Shown in pieces: positions 6,204-7,120 of a DNA stretch of 7,120 nucleotides (position 1 is the first letter of the stretch; each line of letters opens with the position of its first letter). This DNA is from Anaerolineales bacterium (GTDB lineage Bacteria > Chloroflexota > Anaerolineae > Anaerolineales > Villigracilaceae), in the NCBI GenBank assembly GCA_016928525.1, contig JAFGKO010000372.1, positions 1 through 7,120 on the forward strand, read 5' to 3'. The notes below the pieces were generated by a model. That model saw nothing but the letters and a program-made list of their open reading frames with translations. It had not been told where the DNA came from and did no database searches. A program made the position numbers and the translations under genes.

Positions 6204-6785
6204 TTATTCCTCCAAGGTGTTTTCTGTAGATTCGAAGCCTGCTTCTTTGGAGCCGCCTGACAATAAGCCAGAGCGCGTTACAACGAGATACAGGCCGAGC
6301 AAAATCAGCGCTGCCGGGAAGATGATCGAGCGCAGGCCGAAAGGCATCCCAGATGTAAAGATCAGTTCGAAGAAAGCGCCAAAGATGATGAACATAACCA
6401 GCCCGATGCGTAGCACGCGCAGACCAGCGGCGCGTTGGGTAGCATTTTGCCCCCAGACGCCCGTAAGAAAGATGCCCAGGCCAACGGCCATCAGGATGAC
6501 TGTCCAACCATAGGACCAGCTTTCCCAGTGGTTGGTCAGGTTCTGGTAGAAGAGCATCAAACCGATGGTTGTGATGATGCTGCCCGGAATGGCCAACCCG
6601 GAAACGGATTTGCCGCCTGCGAACATGCCAACAAAAAACAGCAGGCCAAATCCAATGATAAAGAATGGCCAGAAGGTGTTCCAAAAATTGAAATTGCGGA
6701 AGAGTTGTCCGAGTAGCGCCAGCGCCCCAAAGATGATTAGCAGGCTGCCTCCAACCAGCGAGCCAGCGTTCCGTTGTGAAGACAT
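6204..6785 (-). CDS. Six-pass small membrane protein (LiaF/DUF5668-like)
   Basis: A 193-residue hydrophobic protein with six predicted membrane helices (about 9-27, 37-57, 61-80, 91-111, 124-144 and 152-171) and an acidic C-terminal tail (GGSKEAGFESTENTLEE). Repeated Gly-rich helix patterns such as GGSLLIIFGALALLGQL and PFFIIGFGLLFFVGMFAGG resemble the helical module of LiaF-like and DUF5668 proteins, and also the N-terminus of its operon partner, so it may be a duplicated version of that module. I cannot assign a biochemical function. An in-frame ATG at 6818 would add 11 residues. I choose ATG 6785 because AAGGAG sits 7 nt upstream; the longer start has no such site and would fall inside the promoter region. 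The neighbour 1 bp downstream carries the external-looking DUF2807 domain, so the two probably form a membrane complex. Confidence 0.82.
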   Translation of the reverse strand: MSSQRNAGSLVGGSLLIIFGALALLGQLFRNFNFWNTFWPFFIIGFGLLFFVGMFAGGKSVSGLAIPGSIITTIGLMLFYQNLTNHWESWSYGWTVILMAVGLGIFLTGVWGQNATQRAAGLRVLRIGLVMFIIFGAFFELIFTSGMPFGLRSIIFPAALILLGLYLVVTRSGLLSGGSKEAGFESTENTLEE

Positions 6786-6802
6786 AATTATTCTCCTTTC
6801 GT

Positions 6803-6819
6803 TTTGTATCCTGTACAAA
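6803..6819. promoter_or_regulatory. Inverted repeat, candidate operator of the membrane-protein operon
   Basis: TTTGTA-TCCTG-TACAAA is a perfect 6-bp inverted repeat with a 5-bp centre. It lies 17-34 bp upstream of the start codon of the six-pass protein and touches the -10 box of the predicted promoter, so it covers the likely transcription start. The position fits a repressor site; the regulator is not in the window. Confidence 0.4.
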
Positions 6820-6824
6820 CTATA
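6819..6824 (-). promoter_or_regulatory. Possible -10 box for the membrane-protein operon
   Basis: TATAGT on the minus strand matches the sigma-70 -10 consensus in five of six bases and lies about 34 bp before the start codon at 6785, leaving a short leader that includes the AAGGAG ribosome site. The upstream sequence has TTTGTC/TTGTCC but at a spacing of only 13-15 bp, so the -35 is weak. This could mean activator dependence or that the true promoter lies elsewhere. Confidence 0.4.
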
Positions 6825-6953
6825 TACGTGTTAGTAGGGACAAAGTTTCAGGTTATCATCGTCTGTCATTTGGAACACATGGAATTCAATTCGGTTATCC
6901 TTGCAATTACATGTGTGTTTTTTTCTACCATGTAGTTGGGAATTCGATACGTG

Positions 6954-6959
6954 TATAAT
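6954..6959 (+). promoter_or_regulatory. TATAAT -10 box for the gene entering at the right edge
   Basis: A perfect TATAAT reads on the plus strand about 150 bp before the GTG start at 7105. The region 17 bp upstream (TGTAGT) is a poor -35. Transcription from near 6966 would yield the structured leader listed below. The approximately 320 bp between 6786 and 7104 hold no gene I can support, only these regulatory elements and the divergent promoter of the membrane-protein operon. Confidence 0.45.
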
Positions 6960-6965
6960 TGACGA

Positions 6966-7104
6966 AAATTTCCCCGATCTACAGAGTGCTGCGTAAATAT
7001 CCGAACCAGAAGCCTGGTTTTTGAAGACAATTCTGGCTCTCCCGTTTTTAACGGGAAACCGGGTCAAAAGCAACCAAAACATGCAAACGAAAGGAGCTGA
7101 AATT
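6966..7104 (+). promoter_or_regulatory. Structured 5' leader RNA, possible attenuator or riboswitch of unknown class
   Basis: Three helices can be drawn by eye. AACCAG (7004-7009) pairs with CTGGTT (7014-7019) around a four-base loop and is followed by T residues to 7022, like a small terminator. CCAGAA (7006-7011) can instead pair with TTCTGG (7031-7036), which excludes the first hairpin. TCCCGTT (7040-7046) pairs with AACGGGA (7050-7056) around a TTT loop. Then come CCGGG at 7059 and the AAGGAG ribosome site at 7091-7096. I compared the sequence from memory with common riboswitch cores (cyclic di-GMP, TPP, SAM, cobalamin, purine, fluoride, guanidine) and T-boxes and found no match. The pairings are seen; function is inferred. 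Confidence 0.35.
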
Positions 7105-7120
7105 GTGATAGCCATAACCG
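7105..7120 (+). CDS. Start of an unidentified plus-strand gene (first five codons only)
   Basis: GTG ATA GCC ATA ACC (read as M-I-A-I-T) follows AAGGAG at 7091-7096 with an 8-nt gap, the strongest translation start signal at this end. An ATG at 7081 is in the same frame and would add eight residues, but nothing like a ribosome site precedes it. The fragment is too short for any functional call. It appears divergent from the membrane-protein operon and downstream of a structured leader. Confidence 0.5.

Noticed and set aside
6875..6916. ACACATG/CATGTGT inverted repeat followed by seven T residues, terminator-like on the plus strand
   Set aside because: The 28-base loop is too large for an intrinsic terminator and no plus-strand gene lies upstream within reach.
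6831..7115. A 94-codon minus-strand open frame
   Set aside because: It lies across the region with plus-strand TATAAT, leader hairpins and AAGGAG-GTG start, has an irregular composition with no domain pattern, and its start has no ribosome site.
1..7120. CRISPR arrays, tRNA/rRNA genes, insertion sequences or phage genes
   Set aside because: Reading both strands I found no regular short repeats with spacers, no tRNA-like cloverleaf, no transposase frame and no terminal inverted repeats.

Overview
The window looks like a bacterial chromosome segment of moderate GC with dense, head-to-tail gene packing. The gene set fits a Chloroflexota genome, most likely Anaerolineae: a COG4586/COG4587/COG3694-type ABC exporter, a PAS-GGDEF cyclase, and multi-pass membrane proteins, one of them carrying a head-GIN (DUF2807) domain. 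The taxonomic guess rests on my recollection of protein style, not on a marker gene.

Left block (1-4678, all minus strand). Six genes probably form one operon. In order of transcription they are: an ABC ATPase (3695-4678), a DUF2785 protein (2842-3684), a first ABC-2 permease (2054-2851), a second ABC-2 permease (1270-2052), a PAS-GGEEF diguanylate cyclase (331-1239), and the start of an M20 zinc peptidase that runs off the left edge (1-327). Gaps are 1-30 bp or short overlaps, and I see no terminator between the genes. The ATPase and the two permeases should assemble into one exporter of unknown substrate. The DUF2785 gene interrupts the usual ATPase-permease-permease order and is visibly more AT-rich in places.

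Middle block (4679-5230). A divergent intergenic region holds a 14-bp perfect palindrome overlapping a possible plus-strand -10 element. A 22-codon micro-ORF (4854-4922) with an excellent ribosome binding site follows, overlapping by four bases (ATGA) a 68-codon plus-strand gene of unknown function (4919-5125). Two adjacent hairpins (about 5146-5165 and 5185-5213) then separate this cassette from the convergent minus-strand operon.

Right block (5231-6830, minus strand). A two-gene operon encodes a six-pass small membrane protein (6204-6785) and, 1 bp later, a three-pass membrane protein with a C-terminal DUF2807 beta-repeat domain (5231-6202). A TATAGT -10 box and an overlapping inverted repeat sit just upstream, suggesting a repressor-controlled promoter.

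Right edge (6831-7120). This is non-coding as far as I can tell. It carries a plus-strand TATAAT box, a roughly 140-nt leader with mutually exclusive hairpins, a strong ribosome binding site, and the first codons of a new plus-strand gene that leaves the window.
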